DNA of 64,000 bases from Toxorhynchites rutilus septentrionalis (Eukaryota > Arthropoda > Insecta > Diptera > Culicidae): the NCBI RefSeq assembly GCF_029784135.1, contig NC_073745.1:57057705-57121704 (forward strand), written 5' to 3'. How positions within the stretch are numbered: position 1 is the first letter of the stretch; the number at the start of each line of letters is the position of its first letter. Below are positions 24,501 through 33,895 of the stretch, piece after piece. The translations under genes and the position numbers were made by a program. Below the pieces are notes generated by a model, which was given only the letters and a program-made list of their open reading frames with translations, was not told the DNA's origin and did not search any database.

Positions 24501-27500
24501 CCTAAGTCAAATAAGTCTTTGGCAACAGCTGTTGCTTCAAACTGGATATAAATTGAAAAGTACGCTACGGAAGACGATTCTGATGCTTTAATTTGAAAGA
24601 TGAGAAAATTAGTGGATTTTAATAACATTTTGGAAGTGAAACACTAAAAAGTTATTAATTTTTAATGTGTTACTATTAATTCTATCATCAAAATTTATAT
24701 TAAACTAGATTGTTTCTATCAATTAAAATGAAGTTCTTCAACCGTTCCACAATTCGTTCTTTGACACACAACTTCTATCTTTCTTAATTTGGCTGCAATA
24801 TCGATATAAACAATTCCTGGTGAAAATTGAAGCAAAATCTCCAAAAATCACGATTTTTACCCCACTGTACATGTAAAGGGTGTGTCACATCAAATTGCAT
24901 CACAGAAAAAAGGCCCTCCCACTGCTTGGTCCGCTGGACGAATGAACTTGATAAATTCAGCTTATTAGCGACATCCCGGACCAAACTTCTCGGATCACGT
25001 CTAAACTGCTTAACTACGCGCTTGTGATCTTTTTCACTGACGGAGCATCCATTTTTGCCGTTCTTCACCTTCCGGTCGATGGTCAGGTTCTCGAAGTATC
25101 GTTTTAGTACTCTGCTGACCGTGGATTGGACGATTCCCAGTATCTTACCGATGTCCCGATGTGACAACTCCGGATTCTCGAAATGAGTGCACAGGATTAA
25201 TTCACGACGCTCTTTTTCGTTCGACGACATTTTTCCAAATTTACGAAAAATTGACAGTGAAGCATGGCCAACGTGATCTATACACTCTTATCTGATTATA
25301 AGCGAAAGCTGAAGATATAATTCCTTGAATTTAAATTTCTACAGCGTTTTTTCCGTGATGCAATTTGATGTGACACACCCTTTAATAGCCACTTAAACTT
25401 CACCTTAACGTTGAAAGGTTACATTTTTTCATGAAATAAGCCATACTTTAAAAATAAAAAAAAATTATTTTTTTTCCAAACTGAATATAATCGAGTCTAT
25501 ATATAATCGTGTCCGACCTGTACTGTATTCTATTAGTCAAATCATTTCATTTGATACCAATATTGAGGGGATTGCAAAAAATACATAGTCGACCATTTCG
25601 AATTTTTGTTGTTCATAGTGTAGTGCATTCTCCAAATCAAGCCATTCAGACAATTTTTTTGCGGCGGCCAAATTGAATTTTTCAAGATCATGGAATACGC
25701 AGTTTTATAATGATTTATGTTTATAAAGTAAAATTAAAGGTGTGTTCAAAATTTCAGATCAACCAGTGATCAGGAACGGGGTCAAATTTCAATTAACGTG
25801 GGACAACCCAACAAACATTCATACACAGAAACAGGTCAAGCCGAATGAATCCATTCAAAAAGTAATTAGTTGTTTGGGGACTGCGGCCATCTTGAAATTG
25901 GATTTTTTATTATCTGCTATGTTCTACTTGTCGAGAACTTTCTTTTGATACATTTTTGGGCATTTTTCACAAATAACTGTGTTCTACTAGGCAAGCCTTT
26001 TCATTTGATACCCATATAGATGGGGTTCTGAGAAAATATGCAATCCGCCATTTTGTAGTGGCCGCCATCTTGGATTTGTATTTTTCATGAATAACTGCAT
26101 TCTACTAATCAAGCCGTTTCTTTTGATACCCATATTAGCTATTCAATATATAATCATTATACAAATTATTCAAAATTTCCGAAGATCAAAAATAAAATAC
26201 TCCGGATAATCGAGTCCAAAATTCCGGATAATCGAATCCCGGATAATCGAGTCCGACCTGAACTACAAAAATTAACCACATCACTGAATTAATTCGAGCA
26301 TTGCAGTCGAAAGTTATCTACTATTTTAGGAAAATTTTCTTCTAGATTAAAAAAAACTAAATACAATCAAAACGACCAAAAGTTGAGAATTTTCAGTAAA
26401 TTTTATTCTAAAATCACTGTATCTCATAAACGATGGCATTTAGCAAAATTTTGTCGTACACCTTTTGACTATAAATTATGCGTACTTTTATAAAATCGGG
26501 TCTAAAAACAATTATAAAAACAATTATTTTTTTAACAGTGCATACTTTCTCCACATAGTTCCAATATGAACCTAACACATTGCAGAAGCTACCAAGTCAA
26601 TCCGTTTCTGAGTTATATTTTTTTGAAAACTGCTTTTGCCCTTCTCAAAAGTAGGACTAGAGTCAAAATGGCAAAACGATGATGCAAATTGTACTTTTTG
26701 GTCATAAAGCCATGCGTCTGCAAAATTTGAGCCAAATCGAAAAAAACAAAAATAAAATTTATTTAAAAAAATGTCATGTGCTGGAACAGCTCAGATGTTA
26801 CCAATAGCGAAAAATTCAGAGCGGCCTGAATTAGCCCACGCGTTTTACGTAGGGAGAACATTCAAGCCCGATCAAGATATAGAGAAACCAGTACCAGCGA
26901 CTCAATCAATCGCTGTTGACTATCCGTCTCGGGGAGACCACTTCCATAAATTGTAGCGTAAAGCCCGCAAATTACAGTCTAAACCGGCAATAATCACAAC
27001 CAGAGGGGAAGATGAAGACAAATCGGCAGGAGGCGGCAGCACCTTCAATCATCGTCCACAATGTCCTATTGATCGCAGGTTTCATTCCATTCCCAGACTG
27101 GGAAGTAGACCGATCGAGGCGAGGGTTCAGGCAAGACACCAAGAGCTGTCGCTCCAGTTCGTCGCGCCGTTCAGCAGTCGTTTCGCGAACACAATCCTAT
27201 TTTAGCCATTCGCCTCCACGTTTCACTTGCATGCAAAACAAGACAACAAGGGATCGATTCGATCAAAAGCCTATCAATTATTTGCGTTATTTTTTTCCTT
27301 CCTCCAAGGTGGAATCCCGGGAGAGGACGAAACAATGAGCGCTAAAGACCACCATTCTATCAGCCGGTGTATATCTTAATTCGAGTTTGCAGAATTTATC
27401 GCGGCATTGTGCGCCGGTGGATGCTGTGTTCTGTTATTCATTGTTCCGATTGTTATCTTGGGCTCATATGTGCACGGTAACAATTTCCAACACCATCATT

Positions 27501-28432
27501 GGGTGGTGCCTTCCGATAACCTTTCGGTTGTTGAATTCCTATCTAGCAGTTATCCCTGATTAAGAAGCCCACAGGGTAGCTCGAATATTTTTTTTCACTG
27601 TGTCTTCTGCAGCATCAGGTTGAACAGATGGAACAGGAATTTTCTGCGCTAACAATCCCTGCTCATGAAATTATCTGTTTCTGGTGGTGGGATCTTGGGG
27701 GAAGATCGAGAACATCAGAAATGCGAGAAAAATGCCTGACGAGCAGCGCCAGGCTGACAGAATCCAGCCGCCAATACGGGGCAAGGGAATACAAAATTAT
27801 CTTGGTAATGCTATCGTCAGTGATGTTTATTTTTATTCTTTTCTGTCCCGCCGCTACATAAACTGATCTGTTTCTCTAGCTACACTCATGTTGGTTTCTT
27901 TAAACGTGACCCTAATTAGGGGGGGCTTCTTGGGCCAGCGAATCGTGATCTTGTAGGGAGAGTAGTAGAGCATGTAAACGGATGCCACCGGCGCTATTGA
28001 CCGTGGTCAGGTTATTTAGTTCTGCATTATCGCAGAAGAATGGCGAATTAAATTTTGCGATTGTGGCTTCATGTTTAAGATAACTTTGTACAGCACAAAT
28101 TTATTGTTGCAAGGCACACACATACTCTCGTACACTAGTTGCAGCTCAAACAAAATATAATAATACATTTCTTCATTTTACATTTTGTAATTCCTAGTGG
28201 AAGCACCAGCGGACTCAACAGCCGTTTCGACACAGACGGACCGAAGGTGCAGAGTACCTTCACATCGCTCAGCAACAATAACGGCGAAATCACCGAGACT
28301 ACACATTTCGTGGATAAGGATGGCAAAGTGACGACCCACAGGAAGCACTCCAAGCTTGGTAGCCAGTCCCAACAGAACAAACCAGCTTCATCCTCTTCGT
28401 CCTCCAACCCACCGAAAAAATCCAGAAAGTAA
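11742..28432 (+). CDS. Small secreted protein, five exons over 16.7 kb
   Basis: Exons: 11742-11799, 21800-21885, 22030-22072, 22246-22345, 28198-28432. All junctions are GT-AG and the phases (1, 0, 1, 2) join without a stop, giving 173 aa. Exon 1 encodes a signal peptide (MKYVSAVVGVAVLAVAVGA); the ATG follows AAA, a good insect start context. The mature protein begins EFGYYVPKAFYKIDENGYRS and has a dibasic RAKR at residues 53-56, a likely furin site. Then come Phe/Pro/Gln-rich sequence (exon 4) and a Ser/Asn/Thr-rich tail with ETTHFVDKDGKVTTHRK around residues 128-146 and a basic end. I recognise no named family; extracellular or cuticle-associated is an inference from signal and composition. 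Introns 1 and 4 are long and full of transposons. An alternative exon is at 23181-23238. Confidence 0.82.
11800..14560. other. Intron 1, first part, mostly unrecognised
   Basis: A short ATG/GAT microsatellite lies at 12281-12302. Open frames here (for example 11901-12245 on - and 13879-14349 on +) have no family features and lie in intron, so I do not call them genes. No TIR pair or RNA gene seen. Confidence 0.5.
14640..15400. repeat. Degenerate tandem repeat, about 142-bp period
   Basis: At least five diverged units. The anchor word 'accaccatagaa' or a variant recurs near 14710, 14856, 14995, 15139 and 15281, with conserved 'tttcatttgcttgatta' and 'cccttagagag'-like stretches between. It lies in intron 1 and is non-coding. 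Confidence 0.85.
15474..15535. repeat. (TA)n microsatellite
   Basis: About 30 uninterrupted TA dinucleotides, placed between the 142-bp tandem repeat and a dispersed repeat containing 'cggccattttggattt'. Confidence 0.97.
15540..15860. repeat. Dispersed repeat, also at 25520-26130
   Basis: Shares 'ggcggccattttggattt', 'ctgtgttctacta' and 'atggggttctgagaaaat' with intron 4. It ends in repeated 'aaagttacaaagt' and 'acaaacggat'. No coding content. Confidence 0.7.
16097..16490 (+). mobile_element. tRNA-derived SINE, copy 1
   Basis: Begins with a tRNA-like head: A box TGGCCGAGTGG (16106-16116) and B box GGTTCGATTCC (16148-16158), the internal RNA polymerase III promoter. A conserved non-tRNA body follows ('ttcgtcaaagaaatttcc', 'cgacttgcactg', 'aagtactaataaaaatgacg'). 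The second copy at 20193 shares head and body, showing a dispersed SINE, not a functional tRNA. Aedes is known for the tRNA-related SINE Feilai; I cannot confirm that this is it. Confidence 0.82.
16490..17350. other. Intron 1, no supported feature
   Basis: Only a fragment 'agtcctacgtctctccggttatgt' style near 17280-17325 is recognisable; its counterpart lies at 37300-37330. No gene, RNA or TIR pair identified. Confidence 0.5.
17355..19514. mobile_element. TIR element (CGTAACTTTTGAAAAGGTCC family), split by another insertion
   Basis: Left end TCTTGCATAACTTTTGAAAA, right end the complement of TCTCGCTTAACTTTTGAAAA. A second copy at 45715-46392 has the same ends and interior. Here the element is interrupted by 17888-19364, so the true element is about 680 bp, matching the 678 bp of the second copy. 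There is no transposase. The 255-bp MITE starts only 9 bp after its right end. Confidence 0.85.
17888..19364. mobile_element. GACGTAGGACTACGTC element, 1.48 kb, with internal promoter-like sequence
   Basis: Starts GACGTAGGACTACGTC and ends AACCCACTTTCTG, flanked by TTTTT on both sides (17883-17887, 19365-19369). The copy at 45850 (reverse strand) shows the empty site. A longer relative occupies 30827-33895 on the other strand. Inside is a TATATAT box (18138-18144) with TCAGTT (18168-18173) at correct spacing, an apparent RNA polymerase II core promoter. Small open frames here lack recognisable domains. The class is unknown. Confidence 0.8.
19524..19778. mobile_element. 255-bp MITE (GAGGGGCTTAG family), copy 1
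   Basis: TIRs start GAGGGGCTTAGAATG; AAAT duplications at 19520-19523 and 19779-19782. Length and termini match two further copies nearby. The interior is nearly self-complementary and has no coding capacity. Confidence 0.92.
19901..20155. mobile_element. 255-bp MITE (GAGGGGCTTAG family), copy 2
   Basis: Identical length to copy 1 and same termini; AAAT duplications at 19897-19900 and 20156-20159. It lies 118 bp beyond copy 1's flank, in the opposite internal orientation. Confidence 0.92.
20356..21249. mobile_element. TIR element inserted in SINE copy 2, itself carrying a MITE
   Basis: Ends CTGTTCTGAATCA and the complement of CCGTTCTGAATCA, with TA at 20354-20355 and 21250-21251, as expected for a Tc1/mariner/pogo-type element. 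Subterminal inverted words 'tcggacactt' and 'aagtgtccgaaa' support the pairing. No transposase remains. The SINE's first copy gives the empty site, but an extra 'cta' on the right leaves the junction slightly uncertain. Confidence 0.68.
20660..20914. mobile_element. 255-bp MITE (GAGGGGCTTAG family), copy 3
   Basis: Inside the element at 20356-21249. Same termini and exactly 255 bp; target duplication ATTT at 20656-20659 and 20915-20918. Three copies with 4-bp A/T-only duplications define the family. Confidence 0.92.
21330..21799. other. End of intron 1
   Basis: No repeat or RNA recognised. The polypyrimidine tract and TTTCTTACAG acceptor lead into exon 2 at 21800. Confidence 0.55.
22346..23180. 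other. Intron 4, proximal part
   Basis: AT-rich, with no transposon ends recognised. It ends in a strong acceptor (CTGTTACTTTCAG) preceding the candidate alternative exon. Confidence 0.5.
23181..23238 (+). CDS. Candidate mutually exclusive exon of the secreted-protein gene
   Basis: The 58-nt exon has a strong acceptor (TTACTTTCAG) and a GT donor (AAAAG|GTGATC). Like exon 4 it accepts phase 1 and leaves in phase 2. Spliced from exon 3 to exon 5 it encodes VHGKPIFGKGRGGAGPSSK then Ser and the normal C-terminus, giving a 159-aa isoform. Used together with exon 4 it would shift the frame, so the two would have to be mutually exclusive. The Gly/Lys-rich peptide differs from the Phe/Pro/Gln-rich exon 4 product. 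Inferred from splice signals and phase only. Confidence 0.6.
23239..24875. repeat. Intron 4 with a dispersed repeat shared with 38000-38390
   Basis: 23630-24010 matches 38005-38390 in the same orientation: 'actcgcgc', 'gaatgaaaaaact', 'aatatgttttt', 'aacacaaataac', 'gtaagcaactgaat' and 'actgcatgctcga'. The rest of this stretch has no recognised gene. A short 'ccggataatcgaat' near 24090 resembles a transposon end better preserved at 26200-26265. Confidence 0.6.
24784..25230 (-). pseudogene. Truncated ITmD37E transposase (DNA-binding part only)
   Basis: The 148-codon frame keeps about the first 105 residues of the transposase, including the first helix-turn-helix (SHRDIGKILGIVQSTVSRVL) and the second (SVRDV-like VRDVANKLNLSSSFVQRT). 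It then reads into the deletion junction, the TIR and intron sequence. All catalytic residues are missing. Such a product could in principle bind TIRs, but expression is not shown. Confidence 0.85.
24876..25382 (-). mobile_element. ITmD37E transposon, copy B, 507-bp deletion derivative
   Basis: Both TIRs are present (AAGGGTGTGTCACATCAAAT and complement); TA at 24874-24875 and 25383-25384. Only the first third of the transposase gene survives, on the minus strand. Non-autonomous. Confidence 0.93.
25500..26270. repeat. Dispersed repeats in intron 4
   Basis: 25520-26130 contains several diverged units of the repeat seen at 15540-15860 ('ggcggccatcttg', 'tgtgttctactag', 'ggggttctgagaaaat'). 26200-26265 has three iterations of 'ccggataatcgagtcc' ending in 'gtccgacctg', which resembles a pogo/Tigger-type terminus. 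A similar end occurs at 25495-25520 in the same orientation. No partner terminus was found. Confidence 0.6.
26270..28197. other. Distal intron 4, less repetitive
   Basis: 26760-27950 is more GC-rich than the surrounding intron and has no recognised transposon ends. A weak 84-nt candidate exon lies at 27393-27476 (AG...GT, a multiple of three, open in the frame following exon 4). In another frame it encodes a hydrophobic stretch. Evidence is too thin to call it. Confidence 0.4.
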
Positions 28433-28794
28433 AGCACTGCGAAACGTGATTAGCGTAGAGCAAAACCGGATAAAACTAACTGATACACCTTGCGACACAT
28501 CATCTGAATGCCGATTTTTTGATGGGGGGATTCCCCGGCTTTGAAACAAATAACGGTGAGACATATTAGAAGAAGAAAAAAAAATGTTTAAATTGGTGTT
28601 TCTTTTGGGGGTTTCATGTCACTAAACTCAACCTCGTGCGATATTTCGTTTGGCCATTACAAATTAACTCTGCTTTCGTGTCATAATATCCACAGCGAAT
28701 AGGTTCCGATTGAAGGAAGAAGATCGTCTGCTTCCAGCACTAATTTATTGTGTGTGTACTGATTCGTAAATTTAGATTTAAGATTAATGCTAAG

Positions 28795-28800
28795 AATAAA
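28795..28800 (+). terminator. Poly(A) signal of the secreted-protein gene
   Basis: AATAAA lies 363 bp after the stop codon, just upstream of the ITmD37E insertion at 28889, so the transposon lies beyond or at the end of the transcript. Confidence 0.6.
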
Positions 28801-28888
28801 ATCATCATCAAAATAAATGTGAATATGATAAAATCTAACGATGAAGTTGCTTTGAAAAGAAGTCCATCTCCAATTCCAATTTATGATA

Positions 28889-30183
28889 AAGGGTGTGTCA
28901 CATCAAATTGCATCACGGAAAAAACGCTGTAGAAATTCGCCCAGTAGACCGATCGTTTTGAAAATTTTAGACAGTAAAATAAAAACTATTAAACAACTTT
29001 TGGCATTTTCTTTTTATTCATACTTCGAGCCCAAGCCCGTATGCTCGCACCTTCCTCTTTACCCCGTCCATAAGGTTCTGTACAACGTCAGGTTGTAGTT
29101 TTTTTTGAACAGAAATCCATTTTCTCTTGAAGTCCGCCTCCGATTTGACAACTTTTGGGTTCTTCTGGAGGGCCTGCTTCATAATCGCCCAATATTTCTC
29201 TATTGGGCGAAGCTCCGGCGCGTTGGGCGGGTTCATTTCCTTTGGCACGAAGGTGACCCCGTTGGCTTCGTACCACTCCAACACGTCCTTTGAATAGTGG
29301 CACGAAGCGAGATCCGGCCAGAAGATGGTCGGGCCCTCGTGCTGCTTCAATAGTGGTAGTAAGCGCTTCTGTAGGCACTCCTTAAGGTAAATCTGCCCGT
29401 TTACCGTGCCGGTCATCACGAAGGGGGCGCTCCGCTTTCCGCAAAAGCAGATCGCTTGCCACACCATGTACTTTTTGGCACACTTGGATAGTTTCTGCTT
29501 GCGAATCTCCTCCGGAACGCTGAATTTGTCCTCTGCGAAGAAGAACAACAGGCCCGGCAGCTGACGAAAGTCCGCTTTGACGTAGGTTTCGTCGTCCATT
29601 ACCAGGCAATGCGGCTTCGTCAGCATTTCGGTGTACAGCTTCCGGGCTCGCGTCTTCCCCACCATGATTTGCCTTTCGTCGCGGTTAGGAGCCTTCTGAA
29701 CCTTGTATGTACGCAGGCCCTCCCGCTGCTTGGTCCGCTGGACGAATGAACTTGACAAATTCAGCTTATTGGCGACATCCCGGACCGAACTTCTCGGATC
29801 ACGTCTAAACTGCTTAACTACGCGCTTGTGATCTTTTTCACTGACGGAGCATCCATTTTTGCCGTTCTTCATGGTTAGGATGGTTAGGTTCTCGAAGTAT
29901 CGTTTTAGTACTCTGCTGACCGTGGATTGGACGATTCCCAGCATCTTACCGATGTCCCGATGTGACAACTCCGGATTCTCGAAATGAGTGCACAGGATTA
30001 ATTCACGACTCTCTTTTTCGTTCGATGACATTTTTCCAAATTTACGAAAAATTTACAGTGAAGCATGGCCAACGTGATCTATACACTCTTATCTGATTAT
30101 AAGCGAAAGATGAAGATATAATTCCTAAAAATTAAATTTCTACAGCGTTTTTTCCGTGATGCAATTTGATGTGACACACCCTT
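28889..30183 (-). mobile_element. Complete ITmD37E (DD37E) transposon, copy C
   Basis: 1295 bp with TIRs AAGGGTGTGTCACATCAAAT and complement, TA duplications at 28887-28888 and 30184-30185, and an uninterrupted transposase on the minus strand. Of four copies in the window (4936, 24876, 28889, 45135) only this one is whole. It may have been the source, or resembles the source, of the deleted copies. Confidence 0.95.
29018..30031 (-). CDS. DD37E transposase, intact 337-aa ORF
   Basis: Cut-and-paste transposase that recognises the TIRs and inserts at TA. N-terminal paired helix-turn-helix: SHRDIGKMLGIVQSTVSRVL (about residues 24-43) and SVRDVANKLNLSSSFVQRT (about 81-99). Catalytic residues: first Asp in VMDDETYV (about 144-151), second in FWPDLASCHYS, and Glu in RPIEKYW. 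Counting gives 37 residues between the second Asp and the Glu, the signature of the mosquito ITmD37E family. The length matches a full-length transposase and there is no stop or frameshift. At about residues 51-54 it reads ILTM where copies A and B have an IDRK-type sequence, a local rearrangement in the linker after the first HTH. Activity is unproven. Confidence 0.93.
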   Translation of the reverse strand: MSSNEKESRELILCTHFENPELSHRDIGKMLGIVQSTVSRVLKRYFENLTILTMKNGKNGCSVSEKDHKRVVKQFRRDPRSSVRDVANKLNLSSSFVQRTKQREGLRTYKVQKAPNRDERQIMVGKTRARKLYTEMLTKPHCLVMDDETYVKADFRQLPGLLFFFAEDKFSVPEEIRKQKLSKCAKKYMVWQAICFCGKRSAPFVMTGTVNGQIYLKECLQKRLLPLLKQHEGPTIFWPDLASCHYSKDVLEWYEANGVTFVPKEMNPPNAPELRPIEKYWAIMKQALQKNPKVVKSEADFKRKWISVQKKLQPDVVQNLMDGVKRKVRAYGLGLEV

Positions 30184-30826
30184 TAGTATCTAACTCTTAA
30201 CTTAAAAATATAATAACCTCGGAAATGGTTTTATCGATCGCAAGTAATCGCTCTTAATTCGACGTAATCATATTTTGGTTTCGCATTATTCAAAATTACT
30301 CGATTATAGTTACAGTTTACATCTTTGACTGATAATGAGTAAATCGAATAATCGACATCTCTAGATGAGCTTGGCTTCATTCTCTCGCCAGTTACCAGGC
30401 AGAAAGCAAATCGAGGAGCAGCTATCTTGATACTGATTTCCAGTAGAAGATATGCCGAATCACTTGCAGACTGCGTATGCGCTGCGATGTGTACAAGGGG
30501 ATACTACAGGGTGGGCCATTTAAAGTGGAAGGATTTGTTTTTGCAATAGCAAAGTAAAGAAGTGGAATTTTAAAATTTTTTTTTTGAAATTCATTTATTT
30601 CGGTCCAAGGAGATTTGTTCTAACTACTTTTTGATTATGATATCTCGTAAATGACCGCCTCTGGCCTTGACCGCAAAATGTGCCCTTTTTTCGGCATTTT
30701 TCACCACTTTGCCCAATGTTTCGGCCGATATGGCAGCAATTTCTTGTCAGATATTGTCTTTCAGCGCAGCCAGGGTCCTTGGTTTACCAGTGTATACCTT
30801 GGATTTTAAATATCCCCATAAAAAAA

Positions 30827-33800
30827 CAGGAAGTGGGTTATATCTATGGTATAACCGCAAGGGTGACGTAGGACTATCGTTGATTTAGAGATCATTTGTA
30901 TGAAGTTGAATCTGAATTCATTCTGAATGAATGAATATTTGGAGAACTTCGAAAACGAGAGCGTTACGTTGGAGGCACAAGGTTTTATGCATCCAATATT
31001 GGATACGGAAATATCCTACTGATGGGGAAGAATAATCTTCAGAAGCTATCCTGTTGATTGCGATTGATTGAATATATTTTGAAAATTCCCAAAGGAACTG
31101 GCAGATTATTTTCAGTAACGATTAGATATTTCCACATTTTCCTCGATACTGGAAGCCCACCAGTGGTTAATGCTAATTCGATAACCACCTGTTAATAGCA
31201 CTTGATTGAAACATATTTGGTCACAGTGTTACATGGATAGAAAACATTCAATTAAACTCTTTCACATGAATATATTTTGAAAATTCCCAGAGGAACTGGC
31301 AGATTATTTTCAGTAACGATTAGTTATTTCCACATTTTCCTCGATACTGGAAGCCCACCAGTGGTTAATGCCAACTCGATAACCACCTGTTAATAGCACT
31401 TGATTAAAACATATTTGGTCACAGTGTTACATGGATAGAAAACATTCAATTAAATTCATTCACATGAATATATTTTGAAAATTCCCAAAGGAACTGGCAG
31501 ATTATTTTCAGTAACGATTAGATATTTCCACATTTTCCTCGATACTGGAAGCCCACCAGTGGTTAATGCCAACTCGATAACCACCTGTTAATAGCACTTG
31601 ATTGAAACATATTTGGTCACAGTGTAACATGGATAGAAAACATTCAATTAAACTCTTTCACATGAATATATTTTGAAAATTCCCAAAGGAACTGGCAGAT
31701 TATTTTCCAGCAATGATTAGATCTTTCCGGAACTTTCTCGATGCTGAATGGCATCCTAACGGAAAGAGTTCTGCGCGTGTATGTGTCGATCCTTCGCCGT
31801 CCACCTCCTCCAGCACGTTAGGCAACGATGTTGTCTTGTCGATGTCCTCACGAAAAATGAATGTGTCTCACCACCAGAATATCGCTTAAGTATGCTTTTT
31901 GTGTGTGATTGAACCGAGAGAAGGTGTGGTTTACGATGGCAATTTGGAAGGCAAACTAGAGGGGAATGAACTCTCTGAGCTCGGAACTTTCGGCGACTGA
32001 GCAATAATCGATTGCGGGCGCATACAATATTGGATACGGAAATATCCTACTGATGGGGAAGAATAATCTTCTGAAGCTATCCTGTTAATTGCGATTGATT
32101 GAAAAACCACAAAACCAAATGTATTTGGTCACAGTGTTATAGAAAACAGTGGATAGAAAACATTCAATTAAACTCTTTCACATGAATATATTTTGACAAT
32201 TCCCAAAGGAACTGGCAGATTATTTTCAGTAACGATTAGATATTTCCACATTTTCCTCAATACTGGAAGCCCACCAGTGGTTAATGCCAACTCGATAACC
32301 ACCTGTTAATAGCACTTGATTGAAACATATTTGGTCACAGTGTAACATGGATAGAAAACATTCAATTAAACTCTTTCACATGAATATATTTTGAAAATTC
32401 CCAAAGGAACTGGCAGATTATTTTAAGTAACGATTAGATATTTCCACATTTTCCTCGATACTGGAAGCCCACCAGTGGTTAATGCCAACTCGATAACCAC
32501 CTGTTAATAGCACTTGATTGAAACATATTTGGTCACAGTGTTACATGGATAGAAAACATTCAATTAAACTCTTTCACATGAATATATTTTGAAAATTCCC
32601 AAAGGAACTGGCAGATTATTTTCCAGCAATGATTAGATCTTTCCGGAACTTTCTCGATGCTGAATGGCATCCTAACGGAAAGAGTTCTGCGCGTGTATGT
32701 GTCGATCCTTCGCCGTCCACCTCCTCCAGCACGTTAGGCAACGATGTTGTCTTGTCGATGTCCTCACGAAAAATGAATGTGTCTCACCACCAGAATATCG
32801 CTTAAGTATGCTTTTTGTGTGTGATTGAACCGAGAGAAGGTGTGGTTTACGATGGCAATTTGGAAGGCAAACTAGAGGGGAATGAACTCTCTGAGCTCGG
32901 AACTTTCGGCGACTGAGCAATAATCGATTGCGGGCGCATACAATATTGGATACGGAAATATCCTACTGATGGGGAAGAATAATCTTCTGAAGCTATCCTG
33001 TTAATTGCGATTGATTGAAAAACCACAAAACCAAATGTATTTGGTCACAGTGTTACATGGATAGAAAACATTCAATTAAACTCTTTCACATGAATATATT
33101 TTGAAAATTCCCAAAGGAACTGGCAGATTATTTTCAGTAACGATTAGATATTTCCACATTTTCCTCGATACTGGAAGCCCACCATTGGTTAATGCCAACT
33201 CGAAAACCACCTGTTAATAGCACTTGATTGAAACATATTTGGTCACAGTGTAACATGGATAGAAAACATTCAATTAAACTCTTTCACATGAATATATTTG
33301 GAAAATTCCCAGAGGAACTGGCAGATTATTCTCAGTAACGATTAGATATTTCCACATTTTCCTCGATACTGGAAGCCCACCAGTGGTTAATGCCAACTCG
33401 ATAACCACCTGTTAATAGCCGCGCGTGTATGTGTGTGTAGCGATGTCTTCCCAGGGAACCGTTTGTGGCATCACTCTCCTCCTGATAGGTTCCCTTCTGG
33501 CATAGGATGCACAAACAGGCTCTTGGTGACACCGTTCATCCGCGCTTTCATGATAAATAAAGAGCTTCACCGCAACAGCGACAACATGCTCCAATCGCTG
33601 TTCAATTAGAACTGAGTGGATTTCCGAGCGCCGCTCGCTTATATACCGATTGGTGATTTCAATAGCCTGTTTTGAAAGCAATTTTAAGACTATTGAAACA
33701 AGTTTTTGGATCAAAAAGTAACAAGTATATAACGCGTAGACATTTTATCTTTCGAATGAATTGTTTATCATACCATTTCGTTCAATTGTTTAGGAGCTAT

Positions 33801-33895
33801 TAACGCTCAAAATCTCGGTCTCCGGCGTAACGCTTTCGTTTTCGAAACTTTGATTTTACACCCCGGTATAGAAATGAAAGACGTAGTCCTACGTC
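30827..33895 (-). mobile_element. GACGTAGGACTACGTC element, expanded relative with tandem array
   Basis: Same termini as 17888-19364 but inverted (CAGGAAGTGGGTTATATC at the left, GACGTAGTCCTACGTC at the right), flanked by A-runs. It inserted in an oligo-A of the DD41D element, as the empty copy at 62815 shows. At 3069 bp it is twice the length of the other copy because of an internal tandem array. The TATA (33639-33645) and initiator (33610-33615) of the internal promoter are kept on the minus strand. Confidence 0.82.
31071..33420. repeat. Higher-order tandem repeat: about 198-bp units in 916-bp blocks
   Basis: The unit start 'atattttgaaaattccca' recurs near 31071, 31268, 31467, 31665, 32189, 32387, 32584, 33100 and 33297. 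Units are about 198 bp apart, with a roughly 320-bp divergent segment (31700-32020 and 32616-32936) breaking the series twice. Those two segments are the same at a 916-bp offset, including the shadow open frames at 31756-32004 and 32672-32920. This indicates recent unequal exchange. Confidence 0.9.

Noticed and set aside
27393..27476. 84-nt candidate cassette exon encoding a hydrophobic stretch
   Set aside because: GT-AG and divisible by three, but the polypyrimidine tract is weak and the hydrophobic frame does not agree with the phase of the neighbouring exons. Kept only as a note in the intron entry.
31756..32004. Identical 82-codon frames at 31756-32004 and 32672-32920 as duplicated genes
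   Set aside because: They lie within the tandem repeat blocks and are identical because the blocks are; no coding evidence.
31071..33420. CRISPR-like regular repeats
   Set aside because: Units are about 198 bp and directly adjacent, with no short repeat/spacer structure, and the genome is eukaryotic.
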